Positions 28,152 to 36,715 are shown, counted from the first letter of the stretch. The stretch: 64,000 nt of DNA from Alkalihalobacillus sp. BA299 (GCF_017745675.1 NZ_JAFLJM010000011.1:62001-126000); one strand, 5' to 3'. Notes: generated by a model from the letters alone, not told the origin. Translations and numbers: made by a program.

Positions 28152-29667
28152 GTTTTTCGCCCCCTTTTGTATTTCCTGTCGCAAGGTCTAAAATTTCCTC
28201 TTGAGTAACCCCATTACTCTTCAGCTCTCCTGTGATTTTACCTTCATGGAAAACGATAATTCGGTCACTCATTCCAATGACTTCAGGCATTTCCGATGAA
28301 ATCATAATGATTGCTAAACCTTGTTTTGCTAAATCCGACATTAATTTGTAGATTTCTGCTTTTGCACCAATATCAATTCCACGTGTCGGTTCATCTAGAA
28401 TGAGAATATCAGGGTCAGTTAATAACCATTTGGCTATACAGACTTTTTGCTGATTACCTCCACTCAGATTACCAATAAGTTGGTTGATCGAATAACTTTT
28501 AATTCTCAATTTGTCTCTGTAATCATTGGACGTTTTACTTTCTTGCTTCTTATTAATAAAACCAAAATTAGTAAACTTATTTAAGGCTGTCATTGAAGCA
28601 TTATGATTAACAGTCATTGACAAGAACAAACCTTCACCTTTACGGTCTTCCGTTAAAAAAGCGATCTTATGATTGATTGCATCAACCGGCGATTGGATCT
28701 TAGCTTTCTGACCATTAATACGAATTTCACCCTTTTCAATTGGTAACAACCCAAAGATTGCCTCAGCAACTTCTGTTCGCCCTGCCCCCATTAAGCCACT
28801 GATACCAAGAATTTCTCCTTTTTTTACAGTAAAAGAAACATCTTCAAAATAACCTGGAGAACTAATATTATTCACTTCTAAAATCGTCTCTTTAATTTCT
28901 TTTCCTGCTTTTTCTGGAAACATATCAGTTAAATTTCTACCAACCATCATCGCAATTAGTTTATCTCTATCGAGGTCTTGGGCAGGTTTCGTATCGATAT
29001 AAGTGCCATCACGTAAAACCGTAATATCATCTGAGATCTGAAAGATTTCATCCATTTTGTGCGAGATATAAACAATCCCTTTTCCTTCCGATTTCAGTTG
29101 ATCAATAATTTCAAAGAGCCTTTCTACTTCTTGATCCGTGATCGCTGAAGTCGGTTCATCCATGATAATAACTTGAGAGCCGTAGGAAACCGTTTTCACA
29201 ATTTCGACCATTTGCATTTCTGCAATACTCAGTCGGGACATTTTCATTTTCGGATTTAAATTGAGCTTTAAACGCTTTAATAGTTGATCTGCATCCTGAT
29301 ATAACTTTTTGTAATTGATAAACCTTGTGTTTGGATATAATGGCTCACGTCCTAAAAAAATATTTTCACCGATCGTCATATCTAAAATTGGACTTAACTC
29401 TTGTTGAACTATCGAAATCCCATTTAATAGAGCATCTCTCGGACTTTTCAGTTGAACTTTTTGACCATCGATATAAATTTCACCGGTATCAGGTGTATAC
29501 ATACCTGATAATATTTTCATAAGAGTCGATTTCCCGGCACCATTTTCCCCCATCAATGTATGGACTGTACCTTTTCTAACTTTAAGCTGCACATTTTCCA
29601 ATGCTTTAACTCCTGGAAACGACTTACTAATATTCTGCATTTCTACTACATATTGTTTACCTTCCAT
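28132..29667 (-). CDS. ABC sugar importer, duplicated ATPase (RbsA type)
   Basis: A 511-residue ATPase with two nucleotide-binding halves. The first has a perfect Walker A GENGAGKST (40-48), a signature LSIAEMQ and Walker B IIMDEPTSA. The second has the degenerate Walker A SGLMGAGRTE usual for this family, the signature LSGGNQQKV and ILDEPTRGID. GGGGGTG nine bases upstream selects the ATG at 29667. It powers import by the RbsC/RbsB-type partners downstream. A cre-like site sits 40 bp upstream. Confidence 0.93.
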   Translation of the reverse strand: MEGKQYVVEMQNISKSFPGVKALENVQLKVRKGTVHTLMGENGAGKSTLMKILSGMYTPDTGEIYIDGQKVQLKSPRDALLNGISIVQQELSPILDMTIGENIFLGREPLYPNTRFINYKKLYQDADQLLKRLKLNLNPKMKMSRLSIAEMQMVEIVKTVSYGSQVIIMDEPTSAITDQEVERLFEIIDQLKSEGKGIVYISHKMDEIFQISDDITVLRDGTYIDTKPAQDLDRDKLIAMMVGRNLTDMFPEKAGKEIKETILEVNNISSPGYFEDVSFTVKKGEILGISGLMGAGRTEVAEAIFGLLPIEKGEIRINGQKAKIQSPVDAINHKIAFLTEDRKGEGLFLSMTVNHNASMTALNKFTNFGFINKKQESKTSNDYRDKLRIKSYSINQLIGNLSGGNQQKVCIAKWLLTDPDILILDEPTRGIDIGAKAEIYKLMSDLAKQGLAIIMISSEMPEVIGMSDRIIVFHEGKITGELKSNGVTQEEILDLATGNTKGGEKLGSQTG

Positions 29668-29706
29668 AACTCTATTCACCCCCATAACGTAGCTGCCCTA
29701 TTTTTC

Positions 29707-29721
29707 AGGAAACGTTTTCAT
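29707..29721. promoter_or_regulatory. cre site upstream of the ATPase gene
   Basis: ATGAAAACGTTTCCT on the minus strand fits the relaxed cre consensus WTGNAANCGNWNNCW at all positions. It lies between the SDR gene and the importer ATPase gene, where CcpA could act as a roadblock within the operon. Confidence 0.55.
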
Positions 29722-29743
29722 TTCGGTGTATGATTGAATGTAT

Positions 29744-30520
29744 TTATATGACAGTATAGCCACCATCCACTAAAAATACAGAACCTGTCGCATATGATGA
29801 AGCGTCAGATGCTAGATAAATTGCTAATCCCCCTAATTCATAAGGTTTTCCTAATCTTTTCATTGGGATATAATCTAATACATGTCTTAATTCTCCGTCT
29901 TCAGCAAAAAGTGGTTTTGCCATATCTGTTTCCATGTATCCTGGGGCAATAGCATTGACTCTAATATTATGAGTTACCCATTCGTTTGCTAGACATTTGG
30001 TCATCATTGCCACTGCAGCTTTGGAAGAATTATAAGCACATTGTGCCTCTGTATTAGCAATAAAGGAAGACATCGAAGCAATGTTTATAATCGAACCGCC
30101 ACCAGTTTCCATCATTTTCAATCCTGCATATTTAGATACTAAAAAGACACCGTTTACATTCACATCCATCGTTTTTTTCCAATCTTGTAAACTCATTTCT
30201 TCCGCTTTTATTTTTTGACAAATACCAGCGTTATTAATGACAATATCTACTTTCCCGAATCTTTCTATTGTAGTATCAACTAAATTTTTCACTTGATCTT
30301 CCTTCGTAACATCAACTTGCAACCCTAAAGTTTCTACTCCATTTTGCGCCTTTATTTCTTCAGCTGCTTGTTGAACTAACTCATCATTTAAATCAGCTAG
30401 CACAACCGATGCTCCTGCTTGAGATAAAGCATTTGCCATTTCTCTCCCTAGTCCTCTACTCCCACCAGTAATGATCGATACTTTCCCTTGTAGATCAAAA
30501 AGATTTTTATAATTTGTCAT
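29744..30520 (-). CDS. short-chain dehydrogenase (SDR) 1
   Basis: A 258-residue classical SDR. TGGSRGLG (19-26) binds NAD(P), NNAG is present, and the catalytic Ser (NIASMSS) and YNSSK (Tyr-Lys) are intact. PGYMETDM is the usual loop after the active site. SDRs of this kind oxidise polyols or reduce ketoses. RBS TGGAGGG. It is the first gene of the operon that continues with the ABC importer and two zinc dehydrogenases. Its leader is unusually long because the promoter with operator pair lies about 330 bp upstream. Confidence 0.88.
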   Translation of the reverse strand: MTNYKNLFDLQGKVSIITGGSRGLGREMANALSQAGASVVLADLNDELVQQAAEEIKAQNGVETLGLQVDVTKEDQVKNLVDTTIERFGKVDIVINNAGICQKIKAEEMSLQDWKKTMDVNVNGVFLVSKYAGLKMMETGGGSIINIASMSSFIANTEAQCAYNSSKAAVAMMTKCLANEWVTHNIRVNAIAPGYMETDMAKPLFAEDGELRHVLDYIPMKRLGKPYELGGLAIYLASDASSYATGSVFLVDGGYTVI

Positions 30521-30568
30521 CGTTTTCCCTCCATATTATTATTTGATTTCATTTTGTTTTTTTTACAC

Positions 30569-30586
30569 TCATTTATTTTTGTTTAT
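30569..30586 (-). promoter_or_regulatory. 18-mer shared with the rpiB promoter
   Basis: ATAAACAAAAATAAATGA (minus strand) is repeated exactly at 36143-36160, just upstream of the rpiB -35 box. A variant (AATAAACAAAAACATATGA) lies 30 bp upstream. It could be a DeoR operator, though the AT-rich context lowers confidence. Confidence 0.45.
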
Positions 30587-30823
30587 AATCAATTTATTTA
30601 TAATACTATCATATGTTTTTGTTTATTTGCAAACTATTTTTATTTTTTAAACAAATAAAATAAAAAAATAAAATAAACCGTCATTTTCTTTTTATTTTTT
30701 TGTTTTGTGTTAGAAAGTATAATTTCTTTGACAAATAATATAAGAAATCTAAGGCTTCACTCAAATGATTTTTTTATAATCTAAGTTTTCACCACATTCA
30801 TACGGAAATCTTTTTAACTACTA

Positions 30824-30885
30824 TTACATTAGTTCTATATTGTAACATTTGTTAAAATTATATTACTCATTTACATTTTTTTCAA
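30824..30885 (-). promoter_or_regulatory. promoter P1 with paired 12-bp operators
   Basis: TTGAAA (30880-30885), 17 bp, TATAAT (30857-30862). Two bases after the -10, TAACAAATGTTA (30843-30854) begins, and GAACTAATGTAA (30824-30835) follows with centres 19 bp apart. This exact layout recurs at 34878, 46355, 46662 and 56662. It drives SDR 1, the ABC importer and the dehydrogenases. Confidence 0.75.
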
Positions 30886-30915
30886 TTCTTTTTAAAAATA
30901 AAATTATCAAACTAC

Positions 30916-31689
30916 TCATTTTAATAGCCCTACTAATTCTAACCCGTAAACAATTCCATCATCACTAACATCTTTTGTTACATATTTTGCTGCATTTTTA
31001 ACAACATCGGGTGCATTTCCCATTGCCACACCATGTCCTACAAATTGAAGCATTTCAATATCATTTAAGTTATCACCAAAAGCATATACATTCTCCCGTT
31101 GATAGCCTACCTTATCAATGAATTGTTTAATCCCTTGTGCTTTTGATCCTCTAAAGGGAATTACATCCATTGACAACGAATGCCAACGAATAAAATTCAA
31201 TTCATTAAAAGTTTCTGCATATTCGTTTTCATGCGTTTCTTTACAAAATAAAAGAGATTGATAAATTTCTTTTTCTAAATAATAGTCAGCACATTCCTCT
31301 GGGTGAATAGCCCCTAAGGTTTGCAGACACTCGTCAATATGCGAATGATATGTAACATTGGCTTTCATTTCCTCATTTGCCATAAACACAAGTGGATGTT
31401 CTTTTAAATTTGCAAAATTTGATAGTGACTTTAAAGCCTGTTCATTGATTGGATTTTTATATATTACCTCTCCATCTAAAACCACGTATTGTCCATTAAA
31501 ACTGACATAGGATTCTATCTTTAACTCTTCCCTTATATCTTCAAAAAGAAAAGGCGCACGCCCTGTAGCAATGACAACATTATGGCCTTCATCCTTTAAT
31601 GCTTGTACAGCCTGTTTTGTTGAAATCGGCAATTTTTTTTCATGATCAAGCAGAGTGCCGTCTATATCGAAAAATACAATTTTTCCCAT
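30916..31689 (-). CDS. HAD-superfamily phosphatase, Cof type
   Basis: A 257-residue haloacid-dehalogenase phosphatase of the IIB/Cof branch. FFDIDGTLL (DxDGT nucleophile motif), VIATGRAP (motif II), and AFGDNLNDIEML with GNAPDVVKNAAKYVT (motif IV and the end motif) are all present. The large C2 cap lies in the middle. Cof enzymes dephosphorylate sugar phosphates and cofactors with broad specificity. It is the last gene of the SDR-SDR-kinase operon and may remove phosphate from a dead-end product. The start is uncertain by one codon (GTG 31692 or ATG 31689); the RBS is weak. Confidence 0.85.
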   Translation of the reverse strand: MGKIVFFDIDGTLLDHEKKLPISTKQAVQALKDEGHNVVIATGRAPFLFEDIREELKIESYVSFNGQYVVLDGEVIYKNPINEQALKSLSNFANLKEHPLVFMANEEMKANVTYHSHIDECLQTLGAIHPEECADYYLEKEIYQSLLFCKETHENEYAETFNELNFIRWHSLSMDVIPFRGSKAQGIKQFIDKVGYQRENVYAFGDNLNDIEMLQFVGHGVAMGNAPDVVKNAAKYVTKDVSDDGIVYGLELVGLLK

Positions 31690-31724
31690 CACTTAACCCA
31701 ACTCTCTATTATTTTTTATATTTT

Positions 31725-33224
31725 TTACTTCCTGAAAGATTTTAGTTGTTCATTAATACACTTAGTCTGGCTATAAACCATTTTGTATACCTTATAAAGC
31801 TCCTTGTATTTTTCCACATTTTCTTTGATTGGCTTATAAATTTTATCACTCTTAATAAATTTCTCTGCACATTCCTCTAATGAAGAAAACCAACCACATC
31901 CATGAGCAGCGAGCATAGCCGCCCCCATACCTGGCCCTTGTTCACTAGCTAATTTGACAACTTTAGCATTAAAAATGTCCGCCTGCATTTGTAACCATAA
32001 TTCATTCTTCGCACCGCCCCCTATTGAAATAATTGTATCGACAGTTATTCCATTATCTCTAAAAATTTCAATGGACTCATTTAAAGCGAATGTAACTCCT
32101 TCAATAACCGCACGGACAAAGTCTATTTTTTTGTTAGTTGCATCTAAACCAATAAAACTCCCTCGAATAACCGCATCAATATGCGGTGTTCGTTCGCCTA
32201 CTAAATATGGGGTAAATATTAACCCATTCGCACCTATTGGTACATCAGCTAACCCTTCCAATAACGAATCAAAATCTTCATTTTGAGCAAAAGTATCCTT
32301 AAACCAACTTAAACTGTATCCAGCTGATAATGCAGCCCCCATAGAAAAATATGCATTTTCTTTAGCGTGATTAAAGTAGTTTACCTTGCCTTGGAAATCT
32401 CGATCTGGAGTTTCTTCATAAGAAACGACTACGCCGGATGTACCTATGCTGCACAAGGTTTTCCCTATTGAAAGAATCCCCGCACCAATTGCCCCACAAG
32501 CGTTATCTGCACCACCTGCAAACACTTTAGTTGATTCTGATAGACCGGTAGATTGGGCAAAATCAGAAGAAATGGTTCCTACACATTCATTAGATTCAAC
32601 AAGTGAAGGGCAAATTTCTAGCTTAATATTAAACTGTTGTAATATTTCTTCACTCCACTTTTTCTTCCCGATTTCTAACATCAGTGTAGCAGCAGCATCT
32701 GAATATTCACTATTAATACTGCCAACTATTCGATAACGCAAATAATCTTTTGGAAGTAAAAATACGTTCGTTTTTTCAAATACTTCTGGTTCATTATCCT
32801 GTACCCATAATAGTTGCGGCAGGGTAAGGCCTTCCATCGGCATATTTTTTGTAATCTCCAGTAATCTGCTTTTCCCTACCACTTCTTCAATTTTTCTGCA
32901 TTGTTTAGACGATCTTGTATCATTCCAAAGAATTGCATTTCTTAATACATTGTTATCCTTATCTAATAAAACGAGCCCATCCATTTGTCCAGCAAAGCTG
33001 ATACCCTCAATAGAATTAATATTTCCGTCAAAGCTATTAACCAGTTCTTTTAATCCATTTGTAGTTTGAATGATCCACTGTTCAGGTTCCTGTTCACTAT
33101 AGCCTGATTTCTCTTGGATCAAAGGGTACGACTTTTTTATTTCTTTGCAAACCTGTCCTTCACGATCAATTAAAAGAATTTTTACGGCACTAGTACCCAA
33201 ATCAATACCTATAACATAATTCAC
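31725..33224 (-). CDS. FGGY-family ketose kinase, xylulokinase-like with altered motif
   Basis: A 499-residue FGGY kinase related to the XylB at 18780-20309. The N-terminal loop is GIDLGTSAVK, then WNDTRSS, GGADNACGAIGAG and GGGAKNELWLQM. The substrate motif reads AGQMDGL, where xylulokinases have SGQMHG; the His that touches the ketose is replaced by Asp, so the substrate is likely not xylulose. It starts with GTG, with a GGTGAT site five bases upstream. It lies in an operon with two SDRs and a HAD phosphatase under promoter P2. Confidence 0.85.
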   Translation of the reverse strand: MNYVIGIDLGTSAVKILLIDREGQVCKEIKKSYPLIQEKSGYSEQEPEQWIIQTTNGLKELVNSFDGNINSIEGISFAGQMDGLVLLDKDNNVLRNAILWNDTRSSKQCRKIEEVVGKSRLLEITKNMPMEGLTLPQLLWVQDNEPEVFEKTNVFLLPKDYLRYRIVGSINSEYSDAAATLMLEIGKKKWSEEILQQFNIKLEICPSLVESNECVGTISSDFAQSTGLSESTKVFAGGADNACGAIGAGILSIGKTLCSIGTSGVVVSYEETPDRDFQGKVNYFNHAKENAYFSMGAALSAGYSLSWFKDTFAQNEDFDSLLEGLADVPIGANGLIFTPYLVGERTPHIDAVIRGSFIGLDATNKKIDFVRAVIEGVTFALNESIEIFRDNGITVDTIISIGGGAKNELWLQMQADIFNAKVVKLASEQGPGMGAAMLAAHGCGWFSSLEECAEKFIKSDKIYKPIKENVEKYKELYKVYKMVYSQTKCINEQLKSFRK

Positions 33225-33245
33225 CTTTGATCACCAACCTATTAT

Positions 33246-34028
33246 TTAAAAGTGTTGATTACATACTACAATTTCTTTTTTCCCTTGGTATGTTCTTCCA
33301 CCATCTAGGACAAGGATTTGTCCATGGATATAATTCGATTCCTCTTTACTTAAATACTCGACCATACTTGAAATGTCTGAAGGTTTTCCTAGACGCCCGA
33401 TTGGGATTCGTTTCTTTAGTTCATCCTTTGCTTGTTCAGTTGGATATAATACATCTAACATTTGCGATTCAATAACACGTGGAGCAATTACATTTATATT
33501 TATTCCGTATTGACCTAACTCTGGAACGAGTGATCTCATCAAACCAAAAGCACCACCTTTGGAAGCATAATATTGTACGCCTCCCCCAGATCCTGTAATT
33601 GCAGAACCTGATCCAATAATAATGATACTTCCTCTTTTTTGTTCCATCATATAGGGAGCAACTGATTTAATACTATAAAATAGGCCGTGTAGATTGATTT
33701 CCATCGTTTTTTTCCATAATGACCACTCAACATCTTGTAATTTCAAGCTTTTAGTAATCCCCGCAGAACAAACTAATACATGAATTTCACCTAACGTTTC
33801 TTTCACTTTTTTTGCCATACTTTTAACACTATCCCAGGAACTGACATCTACTTCAAATGAAAAAACATTTGGCTCAAGTTGGTGATCCCTAATGAGTTGA
33901 TCGACTGCTGCTTTGTTAATATCGGCAACCGCTACTTTATTTCCTTTTTGAGCAAAATCTAAAACAATTTCTTTCCCAATTCCAGCTGCTCCACCAATTA
34001 CGAGAATGTTACATATTTTATTACCCAA
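33246..34028 (-). CDS. short-chain dehydrogenase (SDR) 2, catalytically intact
   Basis: A 260-residue SDR. GGAAGIG at residues 12-18 is the coenzyme loop, CSAG replaces NNAG, the catalytic Ser lies in IIGSGSA, and YYASK provides Tyr and Lys. ILVLDGGRTY is the normal C-terminal strand. It overlaps the next-upstream SDR gene by 8 bp, so the two are made together, and that partner lacks its catalytic tyrosine. Together they may form a mixed oligomer. Substrate unknown. Confidence 0.85.
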   Translation of the reverse strand: MGNKICNILVIGGAAGIGKEIVLDFAQKGNKVAVADINKAAVDQLIRDHQLEPNVFSFEVDVSSWDSVKSMAKKVKETLGEIHVLVCSAGITKSLKLQDVEWSLWKKTMEINLHGLFYSIKSVAPYMMEQKRGSIIIIGSGSAITGSGGGVQYYASKGGAFGLMRSLVPELGQYGININVIAPRVIESQMLDVLYPTEQAKDELKKRIPIGRLGKPSDISSMVEYLSKEESNYIHGQILVLDGGRTYQGKKEIVVCNQHF

Positions 34029-34743
34029 CGCTCTCCCCTCCGTCTAACATAATGGTTTCACCATGCATATATTCACCCAGTGGAGAACACAAGAACACAA
34101 CCATATTTGCTACAGCTTTTTTGACTGAATCAGTTCTTTGATTCCCATTCGTATCGTTTTCATTACCACCTTGAATAATTGATGGGGAAAGTCCATTAAT
34201 ACGTATCCCATGCTCTTTAAATTCTCTTGATAAACCTTTTGTCATTGAATTTAAAGCACTTTTTGATGCCGCAAAATCGGGACCCATTTCGCCTGTTACA
34301 GCAGCGACAGACGAAATATTAACGATAAAACCTTCTCCTAATTGCTTCATATAAGACAAAACTTCTTTACAGCATAAAAAAGGAATATCTAAGTTGAATT
34401 CAAACGTTCTTAACCAGTCTTCAGGAGTAATATCTTTTAAAGACCTGGACGCATATATCTCTGCATTATTAATTAAAATATCAACCTTGCCACTTTGTGT
34501 GATTACTGTATTGACAATTTTTTGAACTTCTTCTGGTTTTCTAATATCACCAGTAATAGAATGAGACTTTCCTCCATTAACATGAATGGCTTCATGGATC
34601 TCTTTCGTTTGTTCTTCTTCGCTAAAAGTATGAATCCACACGATTGCACCTGCATTTGCAAGCGTCAAACAAATTTCATCTCCAAATGTTCCAGAATACC
34701 CAGTCACAAGAGCCACTTTCTTATTCAAGCTTATTTGTAGCAT
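34021..34743 (-). CDS. short-chain dehydrogenase (SDR) 3, lacks the catalytic Tyr
   Basis: A 240-residue SDR-fold protein. The coenzyme loop TGYSGTFG is kept in outline, but the NNAG motif reads NNAE and the catalytic YxxxK reads FAASK, so the Tyr is Phe (codon TTT, checked on the DNA). The catalytic Ser (NISSVA) and Lys remain. It should bind dinucleotide poorly or not reduce normally. The ATG at 34743 has AAGGAGG seven bases upstream. It is the first gene after promoter P2 and overlaps intact SDR 2, suggesting a structural or regulatory partner. Confidence 0.85.
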   Translation of the reverse strand: MLQISLNKKVALVTGYSGTFGDEICLTLANAGAIVWIHTFSEEEQTKEIHEAIHVNGGKSHSITGDIRKPEEVQKIVNTVITQSGKVDILINNAEIYASRSLKDITPEDWLRTFEFNLDIPFLCCKEVLSYMKQLGEGFIVNISSVAAVTGEMGPDFAASKSALNSMTKGLSREFKEHGIRINGLSPSIIQGGNENDTNGNQRTDSVKKAVANMVVFLCSPLGEYMHGETIMLDGGESVG

Positions 34744-34877
34744 TCTAGTCCTCCTTAATACACAAAACTTGATTACTTTTTTCATTTAATCGTTTTCCTA
34801 ATTCAACTTAAAATCAGATACTATGTATTTGGTAAATGATGTCAAGCGTTTTTGATATTTTCCCAGCACTTCAATCG

Positions 34878-34939
34878 TTACTTTTGTTCACATTAATTAC
34901 ATTTGTTAGAATCATAATTGTTTCTGAAAATTTAGTCAA
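34878..34939 (-). promoter_or_regulatory. promoter P2 with paired 12-bp operators
   Basis: TTGACT (34934-34939), 17 bp, TATGAT (34911-34916), two bases, TAACAAATGTAA (34897-34908), then GAACAAAAGTAA (34878-34889); operator centres are 19 bp apart. A third similar half-matched site, TAACATTTGTAA on the plus strand, lies upstream at 34942-34953. It drives SDR 3, SDR 2, the FGGY kinase and the HAD phosphatase. Confidence 0.8.
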
Positions 34940-34989
34940 GGTAACATTTGTAATTATTGTTTTATTTTATAAAACATCCCTCCCTTAGC

Positions 34990-35144
34990 AAGAAAAGCGC
35001 AAGCGCCCGTTCAGCGGCGTATGGACTGGAGCCCCACCGTATGAGATAAAGGAAACACGGCGAGATTCATCGATCCGATGTTGACTTATCGTAAGGAGGG
35101 GGAGCGAAGTCCACTAGACGCTGGCCGCTATAGCTAGACATCCT
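34990..35144 (+). repeat. interspersed repeat family A, copy 2
   Basis: Begins AAGAAAAGCGCAAGCGCC and ends ATAGCTAGACATCC, with the shared blocks GAGATAAAGGAAACACGG and GATGTTGACTTATCGTAAGG. It lies between promoter P2 and a cre site. Confidence 0.85.
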
Positions 35145-35209
35145 CGAAATCTATACTTTCTTATTCTTTTAAAAAAGGTATATCAAAAAATTTATCTCTG
35201 GGCTTTTTT

Positions 35210-35223
35210 TAAAAGCGTTTACA
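35210..35223. promoter_or_regulatory. orphan cre-like site
   Basis: TAAAAGCGTTTACA matches the cre consensus TGWAANCGNTNWCA at 13 of 14 positions. It lies after the DeoR 2 stop and about 300 bp upstream of promoter P2, with repeat A in between, so no promoter is clearly attached to it. Confidence 0.45.
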
Positions 35224-35265
35224 TAAATCTCGTTATTTTAATTATGTTAGATAATTAGAATAAGA

Positions 35266-36033
35266 TTATATATAGCTAATATTATGTTTTTGTAATTCCA
35301 TTTTATATTCCGTAGAAATGATATCATCAGTAATAATCGTATTAATTTGCTTTATGGAAGCAAATGATACTAAAGAGCTTTTCCCAAACTTCGAATGATC
35401 TAATAATGCCACTACTCGGTTTGAGGCTTTGACCATTTCTTTTTTTAGATCCACTTCATACACATTAAAGTCCGTTAAACCGTTTTCAAAATCAAATCCA
35501 CTTGCTGAAGTAAACATAATATCTATGTTGATTTTGCCTAAAACTCCAGCATCAATTGTACTTTCTAGTGCACTAGAACCCATTCGAATAACACCACCTA
35601 TTAAAATAACCGTAAATTCAGGAACATCTCTTAGTTCTAGTGCTGTATAAATACCATTTGTAACAATGGTTAATCTCTTTGGATTAGTTTTAATCTTTTT
35701 TGCAAGTTCTAAAGCTGTAGAACTTGCATCTAACAAGATACATTGATTATCTGTAATTATTTTTTCCGCTTTACTACTTATATAATTTTTTTCTTTCCTA
35801 TTTATCTTTTCTCTAGTAGAAAAACTATATTTGCTTTGATCATAATCTAGCAAAATAGCTCCCCCATGCGTACGTTTTAATACTCCTTCTTTTTCCAAAT
35901 CACTTAAATCATTTCTTAATGTTGCTTCTGAAACATTCAATCTTTTCGATAATACTTTAACCGTAATTCTTTGTTCCTTATCTAAATAATCTAAGATTTT
36001 ATTTCTTCTCTCCTCTATGAACATTTTTCCCAA
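35266..36033 (-). CDS. DeoR-family regulator 2
   Basis: A 255-residue paralogue of DeoR 1 with the same plan: [22 protein letters not shown] and wing [10 protein letters not shown], then a sugar-phosphate domain that is nearly identical through [21 protein letters not shown]. The C-terminal 20 residues differ. I chose the TTG at 36033, which aligns with the ATG of DeoR 1 and gives the same length; GAGG is eleven bases upstream. It is divergent from rpiB-dhaKL-glpX-tkt-fba and probably represses it, releasing on a phosphorylated ketose. Confidence 0.88.
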   Translation of the reverse strand: MGKMFIEERRNKILDYLDKEQRITVKVLSKRLNVSEATLRNDLSDLEKEGVLKRTHGGAILLDYDQSKYSFSTREKINRKEKNYISSKAEKIITDNQCILLDASSTALELAKKIKTNPKRLTIVTNGIYTALELRDVPEFTVILIGGVIRMGSSALESTIDAGVLGKINIDIMFTSASGFDFENGLTDFNVYEVDLKKEMVKASNRVVALLDHSKFGKSSLVSFASIKQINTIITDDIISTEYKMELQKHNISYI

Positions 36034-36142
36034 TACACTCACTTCCTCAATTAACTAATTTCCTAACCTCGATTATACCTATTTTCGTAATTATACACAA
36101 CAAAACGAAAAAAATATAAATAAAAAATAATAATAAATAACA

Positions 36143-36189
36143 ATAAACAAAAATAAATGATTGACAAAAACTTGTTAAATTGCGAAAAT
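36143..36189 (+). promoter_or_regulatory. rpiB operon promoter with 18-mer
   Basis: TTGACA (36161-36166) with GAAAAT (36184-36189) 17 bp away; the -10 is a 4/6 match. The 18-mer at 36143-36160 abuts the -35 and equals the one at 30569-30586, as for a DeoR operator. No copy of the paired 12-bp operator is present. Confidence 0.45.
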
Positions 36190-36238
36190 ATCATTAAATT
36201 CAATAAATTGATTTTTTATTTTGAAAGGGGTTACTTTT

Positions 36239-36715
36239 ATGAAAATTGCGTTAGGTTGTGACCATAATGCTTATGAATTAAAAGAAGTTATTAAAGATTT
36301 TTTAAATGAAGATGGGCACGAAGTTATCGATTACGGTTGTCATTCTTGTAATGCAGTTGATTATCCCGATGTTGCTTTTGAAGTAGCTAATGATATTCGT
36401 GATGGAAAGGCTAATAGAGGTATATTAATTTGCGGAACAGGAATTGGTGTAGCCATCGCCGCTGGCAAAGTACCTGGTATTCGTGCAGCGTTATGTCATG
36501 ATACTTATTCTGCTGAAAGAGCTCAAAAAAGTAATAATGCCCAAATTCTAACAATGGGATCACAAATTATTGGACCTGAGCTCGCTAAACATGTAGTAGA
36601 AAGATACATTAACTCAGAATTTACTGGAGGTAACTCGGGGAGAAAAGTACAGAAAATTATTGATCAAGAAAATGAATACTTAGCACAAGGAGGAAATTAT
36701 GAAAAAGCTAATTAA
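36239..36715 (+). CDS. RpiB/LacA/LacB-family sugar-phosphate isomerase
   Basis: A 158-residue isomerase. The catalytic base Cys65 is in ICGTGIG, and CDHN (7-10) is in the active site. Aligned with Escherichia coli RpiB, the ring-opening His99 (RQHND) is Ser98 (QKSNN), and the phosphate-binding GGRHQQR becomes GGNSGRK. A tetrose phosphate has no furanose ring to open, so a D-erythrulose-4-phosphate to D-erythrose-4-phosphate isomerase (as RpiB2/EryI in Brucella) fits better than ribose. The ATG at 36239 has AAAGGGG about eight bases upstream. Its stop overlaps the dhaK start by 17 bp. Confidence 0.85.
   Translation: MKIALGCDHNAYELKEVIKDFLNEDGHEVIDYGCHSCNAVDYPDVAFEVANDIRDGKANRGILICGTGIGVAIAAGKVPGIRAALCHDTYSAERAQKSNNAQILTMGSQIIGPELAKHVVERYINSEFTGGNSGRKVQKIIDQENEYLAQGGNYEKAN

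Noticed and set aside
34822..34860. cre at AAGCGTTTTTGA and a second promoter TTGACA near 34842
   Set aside because: The cre match is poor and the -10 (TAGTAT) is weak; P2 upstream is far better.
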